47,054 bases of DNA from Acetomicrobium sp. S15 = DSM 107314 (GTDB lineage Bacteria > Synergistota > Synergistia > Synergistales > Thermosynergistaceae). This document shows, piece after piece, positions 1 to 8,001 of the stretch; the first letter of the stretch is position 1, and each line of letters begins with the position of its first letter. A model generated the notes under the pieces. It saw nothing but the letters and a program-made list of their open reading frames with translations. It was not told the origin of the DNA and searched no databases. Location: NCBI RefSeq assembly GCF_016125955.1, contig NZ_JADEVE010000171.1, positions 1-47,054 on the forward strand, read 5' to 3'. Made by a program: the position numbers and the translations under genes.

Positions 1-61
1 TCCGCCAAGCTGGATCACGGCGCAGCGAAGCCGGCCAGACTTATTTAGAGATACTTGCCTT

Positions 62-667
62 CTATTCGTCAAGTTCATATTTTCGGCGCTCATCGGGATC
101 CTCAAAATAGACTTTCTTAGGGTCAAAAGCTTCCGGATCAAACTCTCCGCCGACCCATTCCAGTAGTTCTTCGTGATTTTCATGTTCGGGGTCTCTTATG
201 GCCTCCAGAAATTCTTTGTATCCCCAGATGCCACCACAATCTTCGGGTGGACACGCCCTTTTTCCGGCGATGCATATCGGGTATTCGATGTTTTCGTCTC
301 GAGGGAGTATCTTTTCCAATTCTATCCTGTGTTCCCAGCCGTCTCCAAAGTCGTAGATATAATTCGCCACTCTGTTTTCCATAGAAAACCAATTTGCAAT
401 CTTCTGTACGTGCTCCGAGATAACCTCTTGCCTGAGAAACAGATCGTCCTCGTATATCGTTTTTATGGTCATCCTTTCTCCAGTAACGGGATGTCGCATC
501 TCAAAGGCGTGGAGATGGCCACCTCCCCAACCCATCGCATTCTGAATAGCTACGTGTAAATCCCAAAACGTGTAGGTCTCAGGCACTTGTATCCGACGCC
601 AAATCGGCGGCTTACTGCCCTTCAGTGTGATTTTGAATTGATACACATGAGCAAATTTCTTTTTCAT
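62..667 (-). CDS. pRiA4b ORF-3-like family protein
   Basis: A 201-residue soluble protein of the plasmid pRiA4b ORF-3-like family, a group found on plasmids, on IS elements and in many genomes. Its biochemical role is not established. The family signature is clear: an N-terminal strand followed by the KPPIWRRIQVP motif (about residues 19-29), then FWDLHVAIQNAMGWGGGHLHAF, which is split here by no gap and covers about 34-55, and later YIYDFGDGWEHRIEL (about 104-118), with a C-terminal acidic tail. An AAGGAG ribosome site lies about 10 nt before the ATG. It lies 200 bp from the IS256 remnant, so a mobile origin is possible, but no terminal repeats enclose it. The family call is firm; function is unknown. 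Confidence 0.85.
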   Translation of the reverse strand: MKKKFAHVYQFKITLKGSKPPIWRRIQVPETYTFWDLHVAIQNAMGWGGGHLHAFEMRHPVTGERMTIKTIYEDDLFLRQEVISEHVQKIANWFSMENRVANYIYDFGDGWEHRIELEKILPRDENIEYPICIAGKRACPPEDCGGIWGYKEFLEAIRDPEHENHEELLEWVGGEFDPEAFDPKKVYFEDPDERRKYELDE

Positions 668-863
668 AACTCATCATCTCCTTATTATGTCACTTAGATG
701 CGTTAATTCTTATAAAAACAACGTGTTTGGCCTGAAAGTCAGTTTATGCCCGGGGTTGTATATACTTGCCTTAGATGTGTGCTTACCTTACCAGATATAT
801 CCTACATTGCCTTAAAAACATATACAAGGGCATATGCCGCAAAGCTTTTAGAGCTTCCTTTGG

Positions 864-890
864 GATAGTGTAACCTATTTTGTGTATGGC
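864..890 (+). repeat. Left terminal inverted repeat of IS256-like element
   Basis: The segment starting GATAGTGT and ending TTTGTGTATGGC matches the reverse complement of 2192-2218 at about 19 of 26 positions. The ATAGTGT outer block and the TTTGTGTAT inner block are both conserved. Confidence 0.75.
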
Positions 891-960
891 CCTTGAGAAA
901 TAAAATACCTCCTGGTGGGCAGTGCCAGCCGCCGAATTATACACACCAGGAGGTGCAGCG

Positions 961-2211
961 ATGAAAGAGAATCTCAAGGATCTGATCATAATTCTATCAC
1001 GAGAGGAAGAAAGGAGAGAACTGCTCAAGGAAGTGCTCAAAGCAGAATTGAGGAGCGCGGCAAAAGACCTCTTGGAGGGGATGGCCATAGCGGAGAGGGA
1101 GGCATTCTGTGAACAGAACGAAGATGTTTGTAATGGCCATTACTCACGAGGCTTAGATGGGCTCTTTTAGCAGGATAGACGTGCGAGTACCTCGCACGAG
1201 AGAAGGAGGTTTTAGGCCTTTCTTTCTGGAACCGTACAAGAGGACCTCCTATGAACTGGAAGAGCTTGTAGTGGCTATGTATCAGGGCGGCTGTTCCACG
1301 AGAGATATATCGAGGACTGTAGGTGCCCTGATCGATGGGAGGTATAGCGCCAGTTGGGTTTCTAAGATAACAGATGTAGTGCAGGAAAAGGTCGAGGCGT
1401 ATAGGAATAGGCCCATAAAGAAGTGGTATCCCATCATCTTCATAGATGGGACCGTAATAAACATCAGGAGGGGATCTGTGGACGGCGAAGTCGTCTACGT
1501 AGCACTGGGGATAGACGAAGACGGCTACAGGGAAGTATTAGGGTTCTGGTTGGGCGGCAGCGAAGGTGAGAGCGCAGACATATGGAAGGAGATCCTCTAT
1601 GAGCTTCAAAGGAGGGGGCTTAAAGAGCCGCTTTTGTTTATAGGCGACGGATTGAAGGGTCTATCAGGGGCCGTTGGCGAGGTCTATCCAAAGGCTGACT
1701 TTCAAGCTTGCGTCCTCCACAAAGTGCGAAGCAGCCTGAAGAAGGTGAGAGCAAGACATAGAGCGGCTGTAGGAGAGGACTTAAAGAGGATCTACAAGCA
1801 AAAGGACGAGGCAAGTTTTAAGGGAGCCTTCAACGAGTTCAAGGAGAGATGGGGCAGGATGTATCCTAAAGGTTAGCGAAATCCTGGTAGGCAGATCTTG
1901 AGGCTTTGATGACCTATCTAAAGTATCCTAAGGAGATAAGGAAGACCATATATACCACCAATCCCCTCGAGCGGTTTATAAAAGAGGTCAAGAGGAGGAC
2001 GAAGGTCATAGAGGTCTTCCCGGACCCAGAAGCTTGTAGCAAAGTCGTCTATCTCGTAGCGCAGGAGATGAACGAAAAATATGGCAGGAGGGCGGTCTTG
2101 GAGTTCTCTTCGGTCAAAGGAGATCTGCTGCACATCAGGAGGGGGAAATACGGTCCAGTCGAGGCCGACTCTCAAGAGCTGTGCACGGTGAGCTATACAC
2201 AAACTTCTTGA
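961..2211 (+). pseudogene. IS256-family transposase, frameshifted
   Basis: A DDE-type transposase split over three reading frames. Piece 1 (961-1170) has a perfect AGGAGGTG ribosome site and the N-terminal domain. Piece 2 (1157-1876) holds the VPRTREGGF motif, the first catalytic Asp in FIDGTVINIR and the second in FIGDGLKG. Piece 3 (about 1873-2211) holds the catalytic Glu region in TTNPLERFIKEVKRRTK. The first shift is +1 at a TTTTAGC site near 1163-1169. The second is near 1870 and is followed by an in-frame TAG at 1888-1890, where relatives would have a sense codon after the KSW motif. Two shifts and a nonsense codon make it inactive unless sequencing errors are involved. The strongest part of the call is the family; the number of lesions was read by eye. 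Confidence 0.9.
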
Positions 2212-2218
2212 CACTATG
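2192..2218 (+). repeat. Right terminal inverted repeat of IS256-like element
   Basis: GCTATACACAAA followed by CTTGACACTATG. It is the inverted partner of 864-890 and lies just after the last transposase piece. Confidence 0.75.
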
Positions 2219-2238
2219 GCCAGAAACAGTGGAGAGTG

Positions 2239-3483
2239 ATGTTGATGACTTCAGAAAATAAGTATAAGTGGGCTTTCAGTCCTCGTTTCAGGCGCAAGGC
2301 TTTCGGGTGGCGCAGCGGGCCCCCGATCAAACGTATAAATGAAGCCCTTTCTGAAATCAAACAGGTCGCAGCAAAGGATCCAATCCTCGGAGCCGAAGGT
2401 GCGGTGCTCTTTCTGGAAAAGATATCCGGCGCGCTCGAAAATGTAGACAGTTCGTCCGGAGCAATAGGAGCGGCAGTAAATGGCGCCATCGAAACTCTGG
2501 TCCCCATCATTGCTGCTGCACCTGCTCAAAAGAAAGTGCGCGAAAAATGGCTAGAGCGTCTGTGGCAGGCCGTCTTGGCCGACGATATACCATACATAGA
2601 AAATCTTCCCTATTTTTGGGGCGATCTCTGCGCAACCCCAGAACTGGCCTCACGCTGGGCCGACAAGTTTATGGAAGAACTAAAGCTATACTGGAAGCTC
2701 GATACTAAGCAATATGGGTTCTACAAGGGAACGATAGGGTGCCTGAGCGCCCTTTTTAAGGCAGGGCGGCATCAAGAAATCCTGGAATTGCTCAGTATCG
2801 CAAGGTCCAAGCTTTGGTACGAACGACTCTGGGGGGTGAAGGCACTTCTGGCCATGGGCAAAAGAGCCCAAGCCCTTCGATACGCTGAGGAAACCAGAGG
2901 CCTAAACCAGCCCGACGACCAGATCAGCGAGGTCTGCGAGGCAATCTTGCTTGAAAGCGGCATGGCCGACGAAGCCTACAGGCGTTACGCCTTTGAGGCG
3001 AACCAAAGGAACACCTACCTTGCAACCTTCCGAGCCATCGTACGGAAGTATCCGAATAAAAATCCGGCTGAGATCCTAAATGACCTCGTAGCAGCGACAC
3101 CGGGGAGAGAAGGGAAGTGGTTTGCCGCTGCAAAATCTGCGGGCCTGTACGACGAAGCCATCCGACTTGCTGGCTTTTCTTCCTGCGACCCCAAGACCCT
3201 TACCAGGGCAGCCCGCGATATGGCCGAAACGAGGCCGGGCTTTGCCATCGAAGTGGGATTGGCGGCGCTGAAATGGATGTTACAGGGCTACGGCTACGAA
3301 ATAGCTGCAGAAGACGTGCGCCTGGCGTGTCAGTCAACAATAAAAGCCGCTAAAAATGCCGGCGAAGAAGAGCAAACCCTTAACCGCATCTACGATTTGC
3401 TCTGTGAAGAATTACCGAAGGAACCCCTCGTGGTGAAAGCCCTCGAAGATGAGCTTAAGCTTTACTGTGAAGAGGAAGGATGA
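2239..3483 (+). CDS. Helical-repeat protein of unknown function
   Basis: About 414 residues, soluble, with no signal peptide or membrane segment. The sequence is almost entirely alpha-helical, with repeated pairs of amphipathic helices such as IARSKLWYERLWGVKALLAM, RAQALRYAEETR and GMADEAYRRYAFEANQRN, which suggests a TPR- or HEAT-like solenoid and therefore protein binding. No catalytic motif was recognised. The start is uncertain: GTG 2236, ATG 2239 or ATG 2245; ATG 2239 has GGAG 4 nt upstream. It begins immediately after the IS256 remnant and ends before the convergent dehydrogenase gene. Codon use and uninterrupted length support a real gene. No function is assigned. Confidence 0.75.
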   Translation: MLMTSENKYKWAFSPRFRRKAFGWRSGPPIKRINEALSEIKQVAAKDPILGAEGAVLFLEKISGALENVDSSSGAIGAAVNGAIETLVPIIAAAPAQKKVREKWLERLWQAVLADDIPYIENLPYFWGDLCATPELASRWADKFMEELKLYWKLDTKQYGFYKGTIGCLSALFKAGRHQEILELLSIARSKLWYERLWGVKALLAMGKRAQALRYAEETRGLNQPDDQISEVCEAILLESGMADEAYRRYAFEANQRNTYLATFRAIVRKYPNKNPAEILNDLVAATPGREGKWFAAAKSAGLYDEAIRLAGFSSCDPKTLTRAARDMAETRPGFAIEVGLAALKWMLQGYGYEIAAEDVRLACQSTIKAAKNAGEEEQTLNRIYDLLCEELPKEPLVVKALEDELKLYCEEEG

Positions 3484-3573
3484 ACGACATCTGCCAATGG
3501 ACGTCCACAAGGGTCTTTAAAGGCCCTCGCCCTCCTCAGGGTGTGCAGTAAATACTTATGGCCTTTATTATTT

Positions 3574-3590
3574 CGCGCATCATAAGCGCG
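3574..3590 (-). terminator. Possible terminator hairpin after the alcohol dehydrogenase
   Basis: CGCGC, 7-nt loop, GCGCG overlapping the stop codon of the minus-strand dehydrogenase gene and followed on that strand by an A/T-rich stretch without a clean T-run. Weak call. Confidence 0.3.
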
Positions 3591-4755
3591 GCTCGAAAGC
3601 GTCCTCGTAGATTTTCGCGATATCATCGACTGTAAGGTCGCGCGCACAGCGTCCCAAAAGCCGACGCTCGTTCCACCCGTCCTGAGCCCAACGCCCAATA
3701 GATCCGCGATCCGTTATGCCTGCATCCTCGAGGCAAGTCGGGAGCTCCACGCTCTTCATGAATGCCGCCATAGCATCGAGCGCCACCTCCACACCATCGC
3801 GCACGGAAAGCCCCTCCATGTTTTCGCCCATCGACTCGGCCAAGCGAACGATGCGCGGCCCCTTTGACGCAGCTATGGCCTTAAAACAGGCGATCAAAAG
3901 CACGCTCAACGATATGCCGTGCGGCGTGTGAAATTCTCCCCCAATGGGATACGCCAGAGCATGCACGAGGCTGGTTCCAGAGTTATTCAACACCAGGCCA
4001 GACATCAACGAACCGAGTGACATCTGATAGCGCGCTTCAAGGTCGTTAGGGTCAGACCAGGCTACGCCGAGGTTTTTCGTTATGATTCGCACAGCTTCAA
4101 GCGCGATGGCATCGGTTATAGGGTTCGCATTTTTCGAGACGAAGGGTTCTGCTGCGTGCAGCCAAGCGTCAAAGCCCGACGCGCTGGTTACGTTCCGCGG
4201 GCATGAAACCGTAAGCATGGGGTCAATAATCGCCACGTTGGGCAGCAAAGCGCTCGACGCCACTACCTTTTTAACATTATTCTCCTCGTCGAGGAAGACC
4301 GCGTGCTTTGTAACTTCAGAACCGGTACCGGCCGTAGTGGGAATCATTATCGTCGCGCACCCTCTGTTTTTAACCTTCCCGGGCCCGAAATAGTCCCGCA
4401 CCTTTCCCGGGTTTGTGGCCAACGCAGAGGCCATCTTGGCAACGTCAAGGATGCTGCCGCCGCCCAAGCCCACGACCACGTCGAAATTTCCGTCAACGAC
4501 CTGCTTGGCCGCTCTTTCAGCCACTTCTGTGGAAGGTTCTGGCGTAGAACGCTGCTGCACGCTCACGTCGCAGTCAAGCCCAGCTCCCTTGATCGAATCC
4601 AGCACCTTGTCGAGCGCACCCGAAGACTTTACCGAAGGGCCAGTTATAACGAGCACGCGCTTTCCGCCGAGCCCCTTTGCTTTAGCTCCCGTATAACGCA
4701 CCGTATCCATTCCAAACACTATGTCAGGCGTCGAAAACGGTATCTCCTGCCACAT
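3580..4755 (-). CDS. Iron-containing alcohol dehydrogenase family protein
   Basis: 391 residues, the normal length for group III (iron-type) alcohol dehydrogenases, which oxidise or reduce short-chain alcohols and aldehydes with NAD(P)H. The N-terminal nucleotide-binding domain carries VVGLGGGSILDVAK (about 94-107), and IPTTAGTGSEVT lies at about 138-149. Metal ligands seen are Asp196 and His200 (GFDAWLH), His265 (HALAYP) and His279 (TPHG). Residue 269 is Tyr where FucO-type enzymes have His; the HALAYP form is known in the family. Substrate cannot be assigned: butanol/ethanol, 1,3-propanediol and hydroxyacid dehydrogenases all share this fold. No obvious operon partner. Confidence 0.9.
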   Translation of the reverse strand: MWQEIPFSTPDIVFGMDTVRYTGAKAKGLGGKRVLVITGPSVKSSGALDKVLDSIKGAGLDCDVSVQQRSTPEPSTEVAERAAKQVVDGNFDVVVGLGGGSILDVAKMASALATNPGKVRDYFGPGKVKNRGCATIMIPTTAGTGSEVTKHAVFLDEENNVKKVVASSALLPNVAIIDPMLTVSCPRNVTSASGFDAWLHAAEPFVSKNANPITDAIALEAVRIITKNLGVAWSDPNDLEARYQMSLGSLMSGLVLNNSGTSLVHALAYPIGGEFHTPHGISLSVLLIACFKAIAASKGPRIVRLAESMGENMEGLSVRDGVEVALDAMAAFMKSVELPTCLEDAGITDRGSIGRWAQDGWNERRLLGRCARDLTVDDIAKIYEDAFEPRL

Positions 4756-5226
4756 CTAAACTCCCCCTTACCGCCAGATTGTGGATGGCGACCTATTTAG
4801 CTCATGTATCGCCAAATAACATGCGGGACATCTGCCTAAAACTCAATCCTATCCAAAGGGCTGTGAATGGCAACATATTGCACTCGCTCGCGTATGAATC
4901 TCGGCCACCCTGAATTTTCTTGCCCTATCGCTTTCTGAATATATCTCAGACCGACCCAAGCTTCAAGCAAGTGTGGGTTCTTTGCCGCGGAAACAGACAA
5001 AGCGCGCAATTTACCCGAGGCAGGCTTCGCGCATCTTTGCTCCATATCCAGTATGCGCCGTCATCGGGCTGCCCTCAGCTGCAACTCCGTCACAGCTCTT
5101 TCCCTCGTGTTCCATCATAGCTGTTATTGTCTTGCTTTGCCTGCATAAATTGTTTCTGACCCCTCACCGACAGGAGAAAAACCTGCCGTGGATATAGTCA
5201 GGTCGACCGCAAGAACAGCCGGGCGT
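4756..5226. other. Intergenic stretch with possible gene debris
   Basis: 470 bp without a convincing gene. On the minus strand two overlapping short reading frames look mildly protein-like: one starting at an ATG near 5120 and containing EGSPMTAHTGYGAKM, and one at 4836-5045 ending in RERVQYVAIHSPLDRIEF. They are in different frames and neither has a good ribosome site. They may be remnants of a broken gene; no family was recognised. Confidence 0.3.
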
Positions 5227-6441
5227 CTAATGATTGGCTGTAAACCGGGAGACGATCTCCGTGAATTCTTCAGCGGTGAGAAGCCCTCTTTTTTCCGTGC
5301 CCCGTGCCTTAACCAACCCCGCTATCTCTTCGATCACCTCGTCGTCGAGACCGTCAATTCCGAGGACGGAAAGCATATATTCGACCGAGGCCTTTCCGCT
5401 TTTCTTGCCGAGGACCACCTCTCCCTCTCTTCCCAAGAGCTTCGGCGAGACGGCGAACATGGCGAGAGGCTTTTTCATCACCATGTCGATCCCTATGCCG
5501 GATTCGCGGGTGTAGATCCTTTCACCGACCACGGGCTTGTTGCCGGCAAGCTTGACGCCAGAGATCTCCTCAACCGCCCTGGAAAGGGGGAGAAGGCGGT
5601 CTAAGCGATACGGCGCGTCCATTCCAAGGAGGATGCGCAACCCCATTATCAGCTCCTCAAGCGCGGCGTTCCCCGTCCTTTCGCCCAAACCGTTAACGCA
5701 GCTGTGGACAACCTCCGCTCCAGCGGTTACTCCAGCGAGTTCGGTAGCCACAGCCATTCCGAAATCGTTATGAGTGTGCACTTCCACTGGAAGGCCTGTC
5801 AGTTCCTTCGCCTTTCTTACGAGGAACTTCATCGCCTCAGGAAGGGCACATCCCATGGTGTCGACTATCCCCACGGAATCGGGAGCCGAGTCTTTCATGA
5901 TCCCGGTGAGGAGATTGACGAGGTCGTCGTAGCGAGCGCGAGTTGTATCGTAGGGGAAATAAACCACATAAAGCCCTTTTTGCTTTGCGTAATTTATGCA
6001 CTCCACGCTCTTGCGGAGTACATCCTCCCATGTCCAGCCGAACTGGAATTTGAGCTTCGGGTAACCGATGGGTATCTCTATGACAACGCCTGTACAGCCG
6101 CACTCCAAGGCTTTGTCGATGTCGCCGATGACCGCCCTGGCGAAGGAGAATATCTCCGCGTTAAGGCCGAGGGAGGAGATCTGCCGTATGGCCTCGAAAT
6201 CCTCGCGAGAAACGGCAGGCATGCCCGCCTCTATACGGTCCACACCCACCTCGTCCAGAAGCTGAGCTATTCTCACTTTGTCCTCTTTTCGAAAGACGAC
6301 CCCAGGGGTTTGCTCTCCGTCTCGAAGCGTCGCATCGTGGATTTTCACTCTTGCAGGAATGTTGAATTGTCCAAGCACAGTTTTATCAAAATTATAAGGG
6401 CTCACCCACCACTTGTCTTCCTGAAAATATTTATCCACCAT
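5227..6441 (-). CDS. Homocitrate/2-isopropylmalate synthase-like enzyme (HMGL family)
   Basis: 404 residues, a DRE-TIM metallolyase that condenses acetyl-CoA with a 2-oxoacid. The catalytic DATLRDGEQTPGV motif is at residues 36-48 and the metal-binding VHTHNDFG at 221-228, followed by VNGLGERTGNA. The C-terminal part has the short communication region but no full LeuA regulatory domain (about 100 residues shorter than feedback-regulated LeuA). This favours homocitrate- or re-citrate-synthase-like members; the exact 2-oxoacid cannot be told from sequence alone. Start ATG has AAAGGAGG 8 nt upstream. It follows brxL on the same strand about 100 bp later, but a terminator lies between them, so it is probably separate from the defence operon. 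Confidence 0.8.
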   Translation of the reverse strand: MVDKYFQEDKWWVSPYNFDKTVLGQFNIPARVKIHDATLRDGEQTPGVVFRKEDKVRIAQLLDEVGVDRIEAGMPAVSREDFEAIRQISSLGLNAEIFSFARAVIGDIDKALECGCTGVVIEIPIGYPKLKFQFGWTWEDVLRKSVECINYAKQKGLYVVYFPYDTTRARYDDLVNLLTGIMKDSAPDSVGIVDTMGCALPEAMKFLVRKAKELTGLPVEVHTHNDFGMAVATELAGVTAGAEVVHSCVNGLGERTGNAALEELIMGLRILLGMDAPYRLDRLLPLSRAVEEISGVKLAGNKPVVGERIYTRESGIGIDMVMKKPLAMFAVSPKLLGREGEVVLGKKSGKASVEYMLSVLGIDGLDDEVIEEIAGLVKARGTEKRGLLTAEEFTEIVSRFTANH

Positions 6442-6519
6442 CTTAGCTGCCTCCTTTCTGCTTTGAGTTATAATTGTAAATCTCTGTCATAGAACAAAGA
6501 TGATGTCGCATCCGGCGAG

Positions 6520-6556
6520 AAAAAACCGAGATCCAAGAGCTGACTCAAGAGTCTCG
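6520..6556 (-). terminator. Rho-independent terminator of the BREX operon
   Basis: On the minus strand CGAGA (from 6556) pairs with TCTCG (to 6527), with an inner GACTC/GAGTC hairpin, followed by G and TTTTTT at 6525-6520. It overlaps the last codons of brxL and separates the operon from the next gene. Confidence 0.55.
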
Positions 6557-7993
6557 CATTCGAATATCGGGCAAGGTGTCACTATACTCACTATCAACCA
6601 AATGGAGTTGATGCCTGATAATGCCGCGCATTTGCATAGCGGGCTCCAAGCAGTAGGTTCGAAATTCTTCCCTATCATCAAGATCATCTGCGCTCTTTAC
6701 ATGGGGGAAAAATAGTTTCATTAACCCCGAGCAAAGTCTCTTTATGGCGATGGTATCGCGAGTATCGCTCGATTTAGGTATCTCCAATAAGTCATTCAGA
6801 GAAGAGGCAAGCCCGCTTCTTAAGGAATGCATAATCTCCGAAAAATACTCCACGTTGAGGGCCCACCCTTCAGCCTTCATATTCTCACGCATCCGTGGGA
6901 TATTCCACCCTTTGATAAAGCCGTGAAAGCGATCGATAAGAGCGGATTCCTGGAAGGCAGGTGGGAGCTCAGTAAACATATTCAAATTCTCGCTCATCTT
7001 TTCCTCAAGGATGTTGCCCATCAGCACCAAACCCGCGTCGCCTATACCTCGATAGTCGCCCACGCGGTATTCGCCTGACTCTAAATACCCTTTCAATGCG
7101 CCTCTAATCTCTTCGACGTCAGGAAAAGTGATGGTCTGCACCTCATCGAGAGCGACGTAGTCATACCTACTTACCAAACCAGGGGTCTTACGTGAGATAT
7201 CATAGAACAAACGAGCTCGTGAAACGCTACCACCGCTCACCAACCAACCGTATTTAGATAGCTGCGACATCATGTAAGATTTGCCCGTGCCCTTAGGGGC
7301 CAACTCGATCAAGTTGACACGCTTTTCCACGAAGGGCAAAAGCCTGCTGAGAAGCGTCACTTTCTGGCGGACATCCGAAAACCCAAAAGGGTTATAGTCC
7401 ACTGCCAATAGTAGCATATCTATCCATTCATCTAAGGTGAACTCCTTGCGCACCTCTTGGTAATACTCTAAGTCAACTTTATATGGCTTAAATGGGGTAA
7501 AGTTAACTAAATAGATGGCACCACTTCCTTCTTTCCCATTTAATCCATACGAATTCCACTCGCACTCGATCACTCCCCAAGTCTCGCTCTCAGACAGAAG
7601 CTCTTCGCGATGTTGATGCAACACTTTATTTTCAACAATAGCCTCGGCCTTACGATTAGGAAAACCCAGGTCTGGCAAGCTGAACATCCCTTGGCCAGTG
7701 CGCACATCCAGCTCCACCCTAACTTTGGCCAAAAACCTAACCCTTTGCCCGTCCTTGATCATCCTGCTTTTAAGCAACTCCCAGTCTTTCTTGCTCGGAA
7801 TACTGTTTCTGACGTATTCTTCCACTTTAATTGCATCAATCTTGCCATTTTCGTCAGCAAAGCGCATGACCACCCAATCACGCAGATAAGAAGGAATGCT
7901 CAAGGAAGAAAATAGCCGATGATGAGCGGGATCTTTATAAACAGCCATATCTTGGAAATGAGTCTTAACTTTATCGTGAACTGACATCGCCAT
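6545..7993 (-). CDS. brxL: BREX protein BrxL, short form without Lon domain
   Basis: 482-residue AAA+ ATPase of the BrxL family, part of BREX anti-phage systems. In characterised systems BrxL forms ring assemblies on DNA. Walker A is APKGTGKS (about 232-239), Walker B is YDYVALDEVQ (about 277-286), and the arginine-rich VSGGSVSRARLFYD motif lies between them. The N-terminal ~200 residues match the BrxL pre-ATPase region. Long BrxL proteins (about 650-700 residues) end in a Lon-type protease domain. This one stops shortly after the LPDIR motif, and no Ser-Lys protease region follows in any frame, so it fits the shorter BrxL subfamily. A GAGGTGAT ribosome site precedes ATG 7993, and the gene starts 8 nt after pglZ, which points to co-transcription. 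Confidence 0.85.
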   Translation of the reverse strand: MAMSVHDKVKTHFQDMAVYKDPAHHRLFSSLSIPSYLRDWVVMRFADENGKIDAIKVEEYVRNSIPSKKDWELLKSRMIKDGQRVRFLAKVRVELDVRTGQGMFSLPDLGFPNRKAEAIVENKVLHQHREELLSESETWGVIECEWNSYGLNGKEGSGAIYLVNFTPFKPYKVDLEYYQEVRKEFTLDEWIDMLLLAVDYNPFGFSDVRQKVTLLSRLLPFVEKRVNLIELAPKGTGKSYMMSQLSKYGWLVSGGSVSRARLFYDISRKTPGLVSRYDYVALDEVQTITFPDVEEIRGALKGYLESGEYRVGDYRGIGDAGLVLMGNILEEKMSENLNMFTELPPAFQESALIDRFHGFIKGWNIPRMRENMKAEGWALNVEYFSEIMHSLRSGLASSLNDLLEIPKSSDTRDTIAIKRLCSGLMKLFFPHVKSADDLDDREEFRTYCLEPAMQMRGIIRHQLHLVDSEYSDTLPDIRMRDS

Positions 7994-8001
7994 ACATCAC
8001 C

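Larger units (their letters stand above)
864..2218 (+). mobile_element. IS256-family insertion sequence, decayed
   Basis: About 1.35 kb element, the usual size of IS256-family insertion sequences. It carries one transposase gene (broken) and imperfect terminal inverted repeats at 864-890 and 2192-2218. No convincing 8-9 bp target duplication was found outside the repeats, which fits an old insertion. The right end lies about 20 bp before the start codon of the next gene, so the element may have displaced that gene's original promoter. Confidence 0.85.

Noticed and set aside
961-2211. Functional transposase through programmed frameshifting
   Set aside because: A second shift and an in-frame TAG near 1888 cannot be explained by one recoding site.
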